From: Centroberyx gerrardi
Taxonomy: Eukaryota > Chordata > Actinopteri > Beryciformes > Berycidae
DNA: 64,000 bases
Reading direction: 5' to 3'
Assembly (NCBI RefSeq): GCF_048128805.1
Contig: NC_136015.1
Location: 27,388,116 to 27,452,115, forward strand
Both the position numbers and the translations under genes were made by a program. Positions 10,810-22,519 of this stretch are shown in pieces; within the stretch, counting starts at the first letter, position 1, and the number at the start of each line of letters is the position of its first letter. The notes beneath the pieces were generated by a model. It did not search any database and was not told where the DNA came from. It was given only the letters and a program-made list of their open reading frames with translations.

Positions 10810-11263
10810 TTTTCAAATAACATTTTCCAATTTGTGTGAGATCTCAATTTGTGAGAGATTTCAATTAGTATTTGCTTTTTATCATTAATTTATACGACAG
10901 AATTGTGTATCACAATAGCTTGTTCGCTGTGTATCAGGATATGATTCTACTGAAAGCCAATAAATAACAATGAATTACTGCCCAGCCTGATATTAAGGAG
11001 CCTGTAACAGTGAAATAAAACTCACATGGGAATGTTGAACCTGAATTTGAGCCAAAGAGCAGCAACAGTAATTCTCTCTCTCACATTAGCCAACATTAAC
11101 ACAAGATGTGTATGAGCAGTATTCAGATCTGGCTGCATCCCGAACCACATCACTGACTAGAAGGGTTTGGGTTTCCTCCTGAATGATGGACTATCATGAT
11201 GTGTCTCTAGTTTATTGTTCTGTTTCTGCTGAACAGTTCAGCTCAACCAGCAGCTCTGCAGCT
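10810..11263 (-). other. 3' UTR/flank of unit B
   Basis: Highly similar to 30205-30636 behind unit D: both have ATTTCAATTAGTATTTGC, the CACATGGGAATG / TGACATGGGAATG stretch and the TGAATGATGGACTATCATG block just after the stop. The last 100 bp are also shared with units E and F. It shows that B and D arose by a duplication including the 3' flank. Confidence 0.65.
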
Positions 11264-12572
<1,309 letters not shown>

Positions 12573-12734
12573 CTGAAATACACACATTAAGGAAAACTGT
12601 GAGTAAGTTAACCTAAGCTTGTTACCATTACTTCATAATGTTAATGAGATCAATGATGCTAGCATTGCAGTTACAACAGAAATATGATAAAGTGTGTATG
12701 AGTAATGTCAAAATAACATTTAAATGTCACCAAC

Positions 12735-12927
12735 CTGCTCTGTGTAACCGCACTTCAGGATTTAAAACAGCGTCCAGTAGCTTTCGTTGTCGGTCGTTCT
12801 GCTCTTTTGAACGAGAAACTTCCTCCTCGTACTCTGCTATCGTTCTTTCAAACAGCCCAAATATCTCTTCAACAGCCGCAGTTAGTCGCTGCTTCACCGA
12901 CGCTCTCAGCTTCTGGACTTTAGACAT
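12735..12927 (-). CDS. zinc-finger unit B, exon 1 (coiled-coil module)
   Basis: ATG at 12927; 193 nt ending CAGAGCAG|GTTGGT. The encoded module is identical to that of units A and D. The intron to exon 2 is only 162 bp. The phase-1 junction gives [12 protein letters not shown]. The identity suggests recent duplication or gene conversion. Confidence 0.85.
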
Positions 12928-13262
12928 TATACAATAACGCTGCTTACTGAGTCAAAACACAACCTGGTCGATATCAAACGGTCTCTTTAGCTAGCTAGCG
13001 TTGTGTTGCTAAGCTCCGTCCCTGTCTGTCTGTTAGCAGCTAGCTAGCTATGCTAACTTAAAAAGCTTTGTAGGCTACCGGGAGAAGAGTCTGAGGTAAA
13101 ACCTTAAGAAAGAAGAGCGAAGGGCGCGAGCTCCATTCAGATAGAGTTATCCATACACACACAGTCTTCTGCTGCTTCATTAAACATGGAAACTACACTT
13201 TAGAAAATAATCCTCCGCTCACGAAAGTTCACATCGCCGCCATCTTTGCGCGACGTCACAAA
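12928..13262 (-). promoter_or_regulatory. promoter/5' UTR cassette of unit B
   Basis: Near-identical to the cassette of unit A, with the TAGCTAGCTAGC runs. At the far end it has GCCGCCATCTTTGCG (13236-13250) followed by CGACGTCAC, a CRE-like TGACGTC on the sense strand. The YY1-type core GCCATCTT is kept. Confidence 0.55.
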
Positions 13263-13905
13263 GCTTCTTCTTTTCGAGTTGTGGCAGTTTAGACGCTTCA
13301 AGGCGTATTACCGCCCTCTGTAGGTCACCTCAAATCCATCTGGATGTTTTCCTACAATCTGTACATATTTGTTCGGTCCTCCTCAGCCTCAGTCTTGTTC
13401 ATTTAACCGTCTCTCCTTTCTCCCGACATGAAGACGTTTCTCTTTTTAACTGACTCTTGAACTGGATTTAATTTTTCTTTATTTATTTTTTTATTTAACC
13501 TTTATTTAACCAGGAGTGGAGTCTCATTGAGATTAAATTAAATCTCTTTTTCAAGAGTGTCCTGGCCAAGACAGGCAGCAGCACAGTTACACGGTTGCAG
13601 ACATAAAACAAACATATAACAATTTAGAATGAAAACAAAGAACATATTTCATCAACATTCAAAACATCTACAACCAGATGTGTTTGCTTCCAAGTCATTT
13701 AGAAACACTTTAAATGCATCCAGTGAGACCAGCTCCCGAACATTCAGGTTTGAATTTGTCCTCTCCTCCTGACATGTCTTTTCTATCCCTCTCTAATGTT
13801 GCTCAGGTGTTCTGCTCTGCCAAGAAGCATTTTGAATTCTGTATTTCCTCTCCCTAAAGAAGACTTTACAGTAGAGTCCAGTTTTTCGTTTCTGTGGTAG
13901 AAAAT
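13263..13905 (-). mobile_element. 5'-truncated LINE (RNase H-bearing type), 5' of unit B
   Basis: It starts with the (GAA)n-type tail (CTTCTTCTTTTCG on the plus strand) and CGCTTCAAGGCGTATTACCG. From 13334 to 13470 and 13758 to 13880 it matches 29193-29460 almost base for base; there the minus strand encodes a LINE RNase H and a terminal zinc knuckle. The copy is split by a 287-bp insertion (next entry). Confidence 0.65.
13471..13757 (-). mobile_element. LINE 3' end nested inside the LINE copy
   Basis: Absent from the equivalent place at about 29333. It contains ATTTAACCTTTATTTAACCA, then TCTCATTGAGATTAAATT and CCTGGCCAAGACAGGCAGC, the reverse of a widespread fish LINE tail. The flanks AATTTTTC and AATTTGTC look like an imperfect target duplication. 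Confidence 0.6.
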
Positions 13906-14289
13906 CAACACATGCCTAACAGCTGTACTGGGTTTACTAGAAGGAATGTACAGATCCTTGATGAACGGTTACCTCACTGTGACTCACTAGGCCAGAGGTC
14001 CCGCTGGTCAGGATCGTTGTGACCATGGAGGCTCTTAAGACACAATATGTGTAACTTACATTCTCTTTGGGGGTTTATCCTGATGTCTGCACATTCCGTC
14101 CTGCCCTTGGTTCAGTGGATTCCTCCTCTGTGTGCATCTCTTCCTCTTGCAAGAATCACCTTCAATAAATATATACTCAAATAAGACGAACTTCTGACTT
14201 TTATTCAACAAGATTTTTGAGATTCACTGATAAAAGTGTTTCTGTTGATGGGGGGGCATCTGAAAGGTGAGCTGACAATTAATTAAATT

Positions 14290-14618
14290 GGTAATGGAGA
14301 ATTGATTTTATATGGAATTCCTGTGCTCATATTCATTGTGAATTCATACTGTAATTGGACTGGTACTCACTGAATAATTTTACATTAAGCCAGTGGTCAC
14401 ATGACAGCTGAATAACTGTTCTAGCACACTGAGCATAAAAACACAAACCATATCTTTTAGAAAATGTACTTGGTCTGGTTTCTCTTGTTTTTGCTGTTTG
14501 CTGTTTTATTCACTGACCCTCATTTCCAGTCAGTTTGTTCACTTTCTATTTACTGTTTCAAATTCATACACATTTAACTTCTTTAATAAAAGTGCATTGT
14601 ACATTTGGTACAAATAAA
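14290..14618 (+). pseudogene. orphan plus-strand 3' UTR of a lost zinc-finger gene
   Basis: Homologous to the 3' UTR of unit A but in the opposite orientation. It shares ATATGGAATTCCTGTGCTC / GGAATTCCTGTCATG, CATATTCATTGTGAATTC and GTGGTCACATGACAGCTG, and ends with AATAAA at 14613-14618. No fingers were found upstream, so the coding part is gone. Confidence 0.6.
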
Positions 14619-16133
14619 GGTTATGATGATGCTGTTGATAATTATTGTTATCAAATCTGTGTCCATGTTGTGCCTGGTCACACAACAGAAATAAATGGCG
14701 AGAGTAAATTCTCACTTGCTTGTCCGTTTTTAAGCTCTTTTGAGCTCCAGCATCCAGAGGAAAGAGAAGTTTCAGCATTAGCTTGTTGTGATAAACAAGC
14801 AGAAACCTCAGACTGTAGTTTCTGTTCTCCACCAGTGGGGAGCGGTACGTCAACACAGATCAAGCCAACAGTTCAGTCCAGCTGGTTAAAGACCTGCTCT
14901 ACGTTCCTGTCCAGCAGCAGGATCCTGCTTAGGGCCTCAGCAGGGTATGAAAACCTTCTCCTCCATATAGAAGAACGTTGAAAACAAGCTCATGTGCATA
15001 CTGATCTTAGTTTCTCAGTGATTTTCCACTCTGATGATAAATTCTTCTTCAGTACTTGTCCACCAAGCTAAAGTTGATAAATCCAGTTCCATACAAGGAG
15101 TGTCATGTTATGGCGACCCTAAGCCTAATACAGAACGAAATCAGAATGTATTTACCATTTTCTATTCAAAAGATACGAACACATTTGTGCCTGGTGGACA
15201 GGTTGCTTTACAATCTCTACTAGACATCAGCGGCTAGAATTCTAAATTTAAAAGACACATACACTGAAATTAACATTTTGTGTTCAATTTAACACACTTT
15301 ATTTATAAAAAACAAAAGCTAAAACCACATTTAATACAGCAGAATGACAGAAAACAGACTTATTGATTAGAAAATTATTAGATTGAAAAATTGGGATGTC
15401 AACCAGTTTGAAATAAAAACAATACTTTACAATACACATGCACATTACCGCACAGTATGGCAGATAATTGGCATGTGATCAATACAATCAGTTAACTTTA
15501 TCCATACATTCATACAAAACAAATATTTCCAAACATTATTACTGTAATGATTAGGAAATACAAAAGTGTTACAATGAAAATAAAATTCACATTAGTAAGA
15601 CAATTATCATGTACAATATTTACATAAAGTCTAATCAATACTACTCCTAATCTCATGTAGCACTCTGGAGAAACAGTGAGACATCGCTGAGCCAAAGGCG
15701 GCAAATTGATTGGCTCACAGTTTCAAACAGGATTCTCATACGAGCATCGGAAATGGCTTGAGCATTTAGCCTTCAAAATAAAAGCGCAGAAGTTTAAATG
15801 TGCAGAACCTTTGTTTTAAATCAATGAATTTGCGGACTCGAATCTATAAAAAAATTGCAATAGCGTGGATTTAAAAAGGTTCATAACATCTTCATAAAAT
15901 CCTGTACTATGCAACAAGCCTGAGCAGAGGTGTTGTTTGGGTATGGGAGGAAAAAATACTCTCAAAGTCCATATGATTGGTCAAGAAAGAAGCCGGAGGA
16001 GTGGTGCATTATGGGTTGATCACTCAAGAATGAGGAGGAGCAGTACAGAGTCGGAGTGAGAGACGGCACACATCGCTTCTTGGAATTTAGTATTCCTGTA
16101 AGTTTTTTTAAATGAAATTGATTTTAATTAAAT
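14619..16133. other. no gene seen
   Basis: Mostly AT-rich sequence with short unconvincing frames. A strong plus-strand splice donor (CCT|GTAAGTTTT at about 16099) follows a moderately GC-rich 100 bp and might be an untranslated first exon, but nothing else supports it. Confidence 0.3.
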
Positions 16134-16439
16134 CAGTGGTTCTCAGCGTGGGGTCCGGGGACCACCAGGGGTCCTTGAGGGGGTTCCAGGGGGTCCCCAG
16201 CAAACTGATGAAGTGTTAAACTTCAGCATTATTTCATTTACAAGAAGTTAAAACAGTTAGAGAATGTAGAAGAAAAGACTGTTCTGATCGGTTTCTCTGT
16301 TATCTCTCTACCTGCAACACAGACAGTCATGGAGTTCTGGACAAAATCAAATCTGACAATAAAAATATTCTCAGATTTGGGTCCAAGAGACAGGTACTAA
16401 ATTAAGGGTCCTTGATATGAAAAAGGTTGAGAATCACTG
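16134..16439. mobile_element. hAT-type miniature element (MITE)
   Basis: The 306-bp element begins CAGTGGTTCTCAGCG and ends GGTTGAGAATCACTG, an inverted terminal repeat of the CAGTGGTTCTCAA class seen in hAT elements. The adjacent bases AATTAAAT and CTTTAAAT match at 6 of 8 positions, as expected for an aged 8-bp target duplication. There is no transposase inside. Confidence 0.75.
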
Positions 16440-16740
16440 CTTTAAATCACAAATCTCATCAACTGTCCTGACTCAGTTTCATGTATGCGCCTAGAAATGG
16501 TGACAAACGCAAAACAGAATATAATGACGCTTCCCAAAGGCACTTAGGTCAGATTTGTGGTAATTGTAGGCCAAGACAGGGCTTCAACAGAGGAAAGTGT
16601 GCACATGCAACTGGGAAAAAACACACCTCTAATACTAAATGACTCTGGAGGAATCTGTCTGTGGCGGTCTACAACAAACTAAGTAGGAAACTCGAATACA
16701 AAAGAATCTACCTGTGCATGTCTCTGTGCCGACTGCGCGC

Positions 16741-16741
<1 letters not shown>

Positions 16742-16771
<30 letters not shown>
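16742..16771. repeat. (GT)15 microsatellite
   Basis: Uninterrupted GT dinucleotides. Confidence 0.95.
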
Positions 16772-17011
16772 GTTGATCGAATATGCGGATGGTCCGTGAC
16801 TCCAGAGTCCAGGACTCCTCATCAAACTTGTGCATGAAAACACCGTCCACCACGTCTTCTCTTTTGTACCGTCATCATTCTGCGGAGGAAAGGAAGAGAG
16901 AATAAATAAGAGGCTGATGTGACACAAGGAGGAAGGGCATATGGATGTGGATGGGGCATTGCTGTGAGAGAGCAAGTGCAAAATCTAACTATTGTGAATA
17001 AAATAAAATAT

Positions 17012-17225
17012 ATATACTGTATATACACACTACTAGTGAAAAGTTTGGACACGCAACATTTTTCTTTATTTTTAGTATTTTCCACATTTTAGAATGACAG
17101 TAAAGACTCAAAACTATGAAATAACACAAATGGAATTATGCAGCGACCAAAAAAGTGTTAAACAAATCAAAACTGTCTTATATTTTAGATTCTTTAAAAG
17201 TAGCCGCCCTTTGCCTTGATGGAAG
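17012..17225. mobile_element. Tc1/mariner-type transposon end
   Basis: The stretch contains CACTACTAGTGAAAAGTTTG, then AACTATGAAATAACACA, CCAAAAAAGTGTTAAACAAA and GTAGCCGCCCTTTGCCTTGA in order. I know this as the terminal region of a very abundant fish Tc1-like family. It stops abruptly, with no transposase and no second end, so it is a truncated relic. Confidence 0.8.
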
Positions 17226-18054
17226 AAGGAATTCATACATAGCCGTCAACTTCGCTATTTATATATTTGTCTATGGAACAAATTTCAAGCATTTAAGCAG
17301 AAGCCTTTAGATCAAAACGGCTTTAAGAGAATGAAAAACCAAACTTTGGACTGGTTGTGTATGTATGCAATACGTAATCCAGCCATTAGAGGCATGTAGG
17401 ACTTCTCACAAGACGAGTGTTTTTCACAACTGTTGTTCTTGTCTAGGTGTAAATTAACTGACAAAACAGACATCCAAATCCCTCCATTCTTCCAGTAGTT
17501 TGTCCCAAGAAAAATGTAGAATGTTCTGAGGAACTCCTGCGCCGCAACACAGTGTCCATTTTTTTGTACAGGACAGTCCCGCGCATTATTTTTCAATTCT
17601 ATCTTCAGTACTTGTTTGATGCAATTTCATGTCAACGCCGTGACCTTTAACAACACAAACATACAGATTTAGGTATGTGATCTGGGCATTTGGAATTAAA
17701 CGTGCTTCACATTAAATGTCTAACGTGTGGAGCACATTTGAATTTATAAACATTGTGTTGTTTTTTTTTGTAGATTGTTTTTGGGCCCTTTTTTCCTTTT
17801 TTCATTAGATAGACACTAGCAAAGAGAGACAAGAAAGGTTGGGAGAGAGGGGGGATGACTTTAACTGGATGCATAATATTTATCTGAATGATGCTACAAA
17901 TGTAACGATAGAAGGGTTGGCATGGATTCAAAAATAATTGCGTCTGGGGAGAGGACGAAGAAAATAGGTTAATAGGAATCAATCACTACAGTAAATGACC
18001 AATCTAGAGTCAAATGGGAGCAAATGGTCATGAACATAACGTTAATTTGCCTCG
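17226..18054. other. no gene seen; SINE-like remnant at 17755-17865
   Basis: A T-rich run followed by GAGAGACAAGAAAGGTTGG and GAGAGAGGGGGGATGAC resembles the degraded body of the SINE at 10612-10784 in the same orientation. The rest holds nothing I recognise. Confidence 0.3.
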
Positions 18055-18111
18055 TCAACATACAGAAATGTCTCGGTTGACTTTATGCTTACGTATAGCC
18101 GGATGACTTAC

Positions 18112-18363
18112 CTTTACTTTTGAGTGTTGGGTGTCATTCTGATGATCCACTGGTGAAGTAGAGGTGCAAGAGATTGGGATTGTTTCTGCCAGCTGTTCCT
18201 CTGACCCAGCAGCTGGGACTGGAGACAGGCTCTTGCCGGTCTTCCCCCCCTCTGTGGCCGCTGCACTATGTTTAAACCTCGCCTTCGCATTTACGTTTTC
18301 AAGAATAAAGGCTCCAACCGCACTTGGGCTATATTTTAGTCTGAGACTGTGACTTTGGTACAC
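18112..18363 (-). other. candidate minus-strand exon of unknown gene
   Basis: An open frame of about 84 codons, Ala/Ser/Thr-rich with no recognised domain, ends at a near-perfect donor (AAAGTAAAG|GTAAGT, 18112/18111) in phase 0. No convincing acceptor or partner exon was found downstream. It lies just beyond the end of the transposase gene, and could be a lost host exon or chance. Confidence 0.25.
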
Positions 18364-18729
18364 ACCACTCTTAGAAATCTATCGCCCAACGTGACGGGCG
18401 CTGCCATTACTTCTTGGTGAAGTCTGCTCATACGTTAGACGTTTTATCTCGCAAAAGGTTATGTTTGCTTTTATATGCTCTGTTGGTCTGCTCTGAGGTG
18501 CGGCTACGTGAGATTAACTGTCTCCATAAAGGCCATCTCAGCAGTTTAGATATGAAATTTACCTGCTTACCAAGGCTAAAATGTGAATCTGCAGGCTTGA
18601 TACAGCACACTAAGCAGATTAAAAAAAAAAATTGAGAGTAAGGGGATGACTGACTTTATACTGTACACCTGTGGGGGGGTGGGGGAGAGGAGGAGGAATA
18701 TGGGACATGGGATGGGGTTTGAACAGGAC

Positions 18730-20401
18730 CTATAGCTCTTTGCGAATTTTGTCACACTCAGCGGAGTGCCAGGACTTAAAACAGTTCCTGTCTCGTGTGA
18801 AGCAAAGCCTTTTACCGTTACACCCAGGTGCCAAGCAAGCTACTTTGGTCCTATTTTCTACCTTGAGTTTTCTGTAGCAAAGCCAGCAGTTCCTCGACAA
18901 GTCCTGCAGCTGAGGGACGTGAGCTGAATGGAACGACTCAGACGGAGGCGCCAGAGGCTTTAGACTATGCGATGGTAAACTTGCGTTGGCATCAATACCA
19001 CCCAGCTGACGAGCCAGGTTCTCCCTGAAATCTACCTGAGTATAGTACGAAAAACGATTCTCTTTCCCGGGCGCCGCGTGACACTGTTGCCACTCCTGAA
19101 ATAACAGGAAACTATTGACCACCGCAATATCGATGAAGTGGTAGAAAAGTGTTTTCCACCACTTCTGAGTTTTATGCTGGACTTCATAAGTTTTAATCAT
19201 ATCGTCAGACGTATCAAGTCCCCTCGTTTGTTTATGATAATCACCAATTACTTTGGGTTGGCGGATTACAGTTTTATCCCTGACACCATCACGTTTGACA
19301 AACCGTGTCACCTCAGTCGTGTCATTTGCTTTGTGGTAATTGGAGAGGTAAGTAACTGCACGCGTGTCCTTCCACTGTAAAGCCAGAACGTTGCCCGGCT
19401 CTATCCTACACCACCTCATGTCCCCACAATCAGCCACGCGCTCCCAACTTCTAATATCCTTGAATTCTACAGGGAAACTCTTTCTGTTTGTTCTACATGT
19501 CCCACAAGCATTAAGCCCGAGTTGTCGCAATGTAGCCACGAGTGCCGGAGATGTATAGAAACTGTCAAAAAACACGTTGTGGCCCTGATCTCTGAATGGC
19601 TGTACCAAGGTCTCTACTACTTTTGAGGCAAAGTCAGTAACATGGCCGTTAGAACTTCCCATGTCAATGTTGAAGTCTAGAGTATACCCCGCGTCTGACG
19701 TTACAATAACCCATAATTTAAAACCCCAACGAGCTGGCTTGCTTTTCACATAATCCATGAACCCTGAACGGCCCTTTGATTTTACCATGCGCTCATCTAT
19801 GGCTAGATTTTGATTTGGCTGAAATAGCTCAGTGCTCTTTTGTTTGAGGTGATCCAAAAGAAAACGAAGCTTCACAAGACGGTCCTGGTTATCCTCTGAG
19901 GAAGGGTCTACAATATGCAAAGCTGCCAGCAGAGATTTGAAACGATTTCGGGACATAAACATCTTCGACCAGGAACCCTGAAGCGGCTTTGTTCCCCAGT
20001 AACGCTTAATGTCAGGAAGATGGGTGAATCCCATGTAAATGAGAAGCCCCATGAACCTGTAAAACTCAGCTGCGGTCATCTCATCCCAACCACCATCACG
20101 GTTGGCGTATGACGGGCAGTTTAACACGAGCTCCCACCCCTGTTGGTTTGAAAAGCCGCAAATCTCAGAAACGATAGCCTGCGTAAAAAACAGCATGAAA
20201 AAATCTATTTCACGTAACACGGTATCGGCAGTCGACTGGACTGCACGACGCACGCTACCTAAATCTATACCAAGTGGGCGGCGGGGAGTAAACGGCAGAG
20301 GTTTCGGTGCCTGTACATCCTGCTCATCATACGAAGGGAAGGGGGAAGAGTCCGCAAAGCGCTTACGCTTTTTAGCTGGCACAGGACCTGCAGTGGAAGG
20401 G
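18730..20401 (-). CDS. piggyBac-type transposase domain, last exon of unit C
   Basis: The frame is open for 561 codons from an internal ATG at 20415. With the acceptor GGTCAG|CCCTTCC (exon start 20401) it is entered in phase 2, and a consensus branch site TACTAAC lies at 20436-20430. A basic KKRKR stretch, a likely nuclear signal, is near the start. Residues 65-430 form a piggyBac-like RNase H-fold core with aspartates in AIDERM (207), FFDSFYTS (284) and GLDTSDD (401/404), so the catalytic set is complete. A cysteine-rich domain with CxxC pairs closes the protein (510-553). Known members cut and paste at TTAA or have been domesticated. I found no terminal inverted repeats and no TTAA pair around it, which favours a captured gene over a mobile copy. 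Confidence 0.85.
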
Positions 20402-20513
20402 CTGACCATGGCCAAAATAATGACACTAAGTTAGTACTGATGTGAATAATTAATGACATAAAATATCAATACAATATTACACCAACAGCATAACAATAAT
20501 CATACACACGTAC

Positions 20514-20712
20514 CCCAGTGATGTTGTCCCTGGCTGAGGAACAGGGTCCATCTCCACCTCTCCCTCCTCTTCCTCCTCCTCGTCCTCCTGCTGCTCATCG
20601 ATGAGTTGAGCCTGTCTGAGCTCTGCATTGAGCTGGTCTTCTTCCTCCATGTCCATTCCTCCATGGTCCTCAACAGTCTGCTCTACAAAATGCCTCAGAT
20701 CAGCATCCGGCT
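20514..20712 (-). CDS. acidic exon upstream of the transposase exon (unit C)
   Basis: The minus-strand exon is bounded by an acceptor (TATTGTAG|AGCCGG, 20713) and a donor (CTGGG|GTACGTG, 20513). It encodes EPDADLRHFVEQTVEDHG followed by a long Glu/Asp run ending PQPGTTSLG. Length is 199 nt, entering in phase 1 and leaving in phase 2, which fits the transposase exon 112 bp away. It has no start codon before its first conserved residues, so it needs an upstream exon in phase 1. The nearest donor in phase 1 is the finger-less exon at 21905. Confidence 0.6.
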
Positions 20713-20880
20713 CTACAATACAATACACGCAGTACATATAAATACATGTCTCACAGTATCCATTTTGACTCAACACTCATTAAACGTATTTAGCCAGACT
20801 TTTGTTTGTTTAATTTTCAAATATTGTCTGTAGCCACATAAGCAAAATTTATCATCAAGGTAAAAAGTAGGCTACCAAGT

Positions 20881-20990
20881 AGGGCTGGACCCGAATATTC
20901 GACTATTCGAATATTCGTTCGTTGGGTAGGTATTCGGTTTTCAATTTTGGGATTCGGATACTGTTTTTTTTAATGTAATTTTATATGTAA
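20881..20990. mobile_element. hAT-like terminal fragment
   Basis: Begins GTAGGGCTGGACCCGAATAT and repeats ATTCGAATATTCG. Such GGGCTGG...CGAATATTCG ends are typical of fish hAT miniature elements. It is interrupted by LTR sequence at about 21000. Confidence 0.4.
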
Positions 20991-20999
20991 TGATCGCTG

Positions 21000-21690
21000 C
21001 TTGGGTGTCTATATAGTGACGTCACACTTCCGCTCTTGTGGAGTCAGAGTTTACTTTTGTATGGGGAAGTCGCTTGTCTGAGCCGTTGTCTCTAACTTTA
21101 TGTTATAAGTCTCTTTTTGGCTGCTGAAACCTTGACCTATATCACAACAACGTCCGCCCTTAATAAAACTACAGCTGAAGTCTGAAGTTTTTCGTCTGGT
21201 GTTCATCTCTTCTTCTCTAACAACTCCCCGGAGATCATCCACATCTCTACAAACGGCGCCCGAACCGTGTCGTCGTCACCTCGGATTTAAGCTGCGGACG
21301 CTCTCTGAGTGAGGTCAGACCGTTGTTTGAGTTCAAGTGGATTCAGCGTGGTCGCCGTGGACCGCTATCTCCGCGCTATGACGGTGTCTCAGTGGATATT
21401 AACGGTGCTAAGCTACATTTTCCTCGGCCGCTAACTGAAGGAGCTACAAGACCGCTGGCTGGCCGGTTGCCGCTGAGTTTGCTCTCCCGTGTTGGAGCGT
21501 GTTGGAGCGTGTAGGAGCGACGGACCTGTGGACGCCACCGAGTATGTTTTCAGCTCTGCGTTTTTGTGAGGAGGAACTGTGACTATGTGTGAACTTTGTC
21601 GGGTGAACTGTTGCCCGTGTATGGAAAGCCAAGCAGTTTGAAGGTGCGTGACTCTTAACACGACTAGTCTGACTTTACCTTTAAGTTAAC
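21000..21690 (+). mobile_element. LTR and leader of an LTR retrotransposon
   Basis: The stretch has a TATA-like TATATAGTG and an AATAAA at about 21164. It ends as an LTR in TCTCTACA, followed after two bases by CGGCGCCCGAAC (21254-21265), which matches a lysine-tRNA primer-binding site except for its first base. About 420 bp of GC-rich leader follows, then homology is lost. No gag or pol is present. It lies in the proposed intron between the finger-less exon and the acidic exon. Confidence 0.55.
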
Positions 21691-21904
21691 TTTTATATCA
21701 CAGGAAAATCCCGCCTCCAACACCATGAACCAATCATATCTAATTCTGGTTTATTTTGCCAGTTTTCATGAAAAAATAATTATCATTGTATAACTTAAGC
21801 AATGAACCACTGGAATTTATATAAAAATTTTTGTATGAGCAGCCTGAAAAGTGTGAAAAGAGCTCAATGGAGTAAGTACAATGTAAAAAAAACCTTCTAC
21901 AAAC

Positions 21905-22519
21905 CTGCTTTGTTGATCTGGATCTCAGGCTTCAGAACATCTTCCAGCAGCCTGCGTTGGCGATCAATCTCTTCTTCGTACTCTGCTATCGTTCTTTCAA
22001 ACAGCCCAAATATCTCTTCAACAGCCGCAGTTAGTCGCTGGTTGACTGATGCTTGATTTTTCAGAGAATGACAGGAACTCGGTAACCTGAATTTGCAGCT
22101 GACTGAAAAACTTCCTTCCTGCCTTCCTTCAATTCTCTGTGTCGTCTTTGATTTCAGCGTATCTAAGCCAGGATCTAAGTTCCTGGCTGGTTCTGATACT
22201 CCACGGTCCTCTCCATCAGCTTCTGTTTTCATCTGTTCAGTTGAGCTGCTGGCTAGAGGCTCTGAGGACTGAGGTTTCTCTTCATCAGCTTCACTCTTCA
22301 CGGGGACAGGAGTGAACGGGAACTCTGTGATATCGGCCTCCTCCTTGAAGCCTCCTCCTCGAAGCTGCTCTCCCTCCTGAATGGTCCAGAGTTCCTCTGG
22401 TTCCTCTTTAATGTGTGGGGGCTCTGGGTCCTCCTGGTCCAGACTGGGGCTCCAGTCCTTCTGCTCAGGGGGAACCTCTTCTTTACAGACCAACAGCTGC
22501 TGGACGCCTGGAGGTATGA
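21905..22519 (-). CDS. chimeric finger-less exon 2 of unit C
   Basis: The exon starts after TATTTCAG at 22520 (phase 1). It first encodes the family acidic region (LLVCKEEVPPEQKDWSPSLD, IKEE, VKSE, MKTE). After NLDPG it switches, with no stop, through about 37 new residues into a second copy of the coiled-coil module: VNQRLTAAVEEIFGLFERT, EYEEE, and then IQINKA. It ends at the module's own donor (AAAGCAG|GTTTGT, 21905/21904). All zinc fingers are missing. The exon is 615 nt, phase 1 in and phase 1 out, so it can be spliced onward to the acidic exon at 20712. If unspliced, translation would stop two codons later. A deletion joining exon 2 of one unit to exon 1 of the next is the simplest origin. 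Confidence 0.75.

Noticed and set aside
14535..14981. 148-codon plus-strand frame
   Set aside because: Its first third overlaps the orphan zinc-finger 3' UTR and no domain or codon signal supports it.
16635..17085. Minus-strand exon candidate after CCGCAG near 16878
   Set aside because: The frame that looks most protein-like has stop codons right after the acceptor, and the others run into the GT repeat; no partner exon.
21323..21661. Frames in the 21.3-21.7 kb GC-rich stretch
   Set aside because: This is the leader behind the primer-binding site of an LTR element; no gag-like motif was seen.
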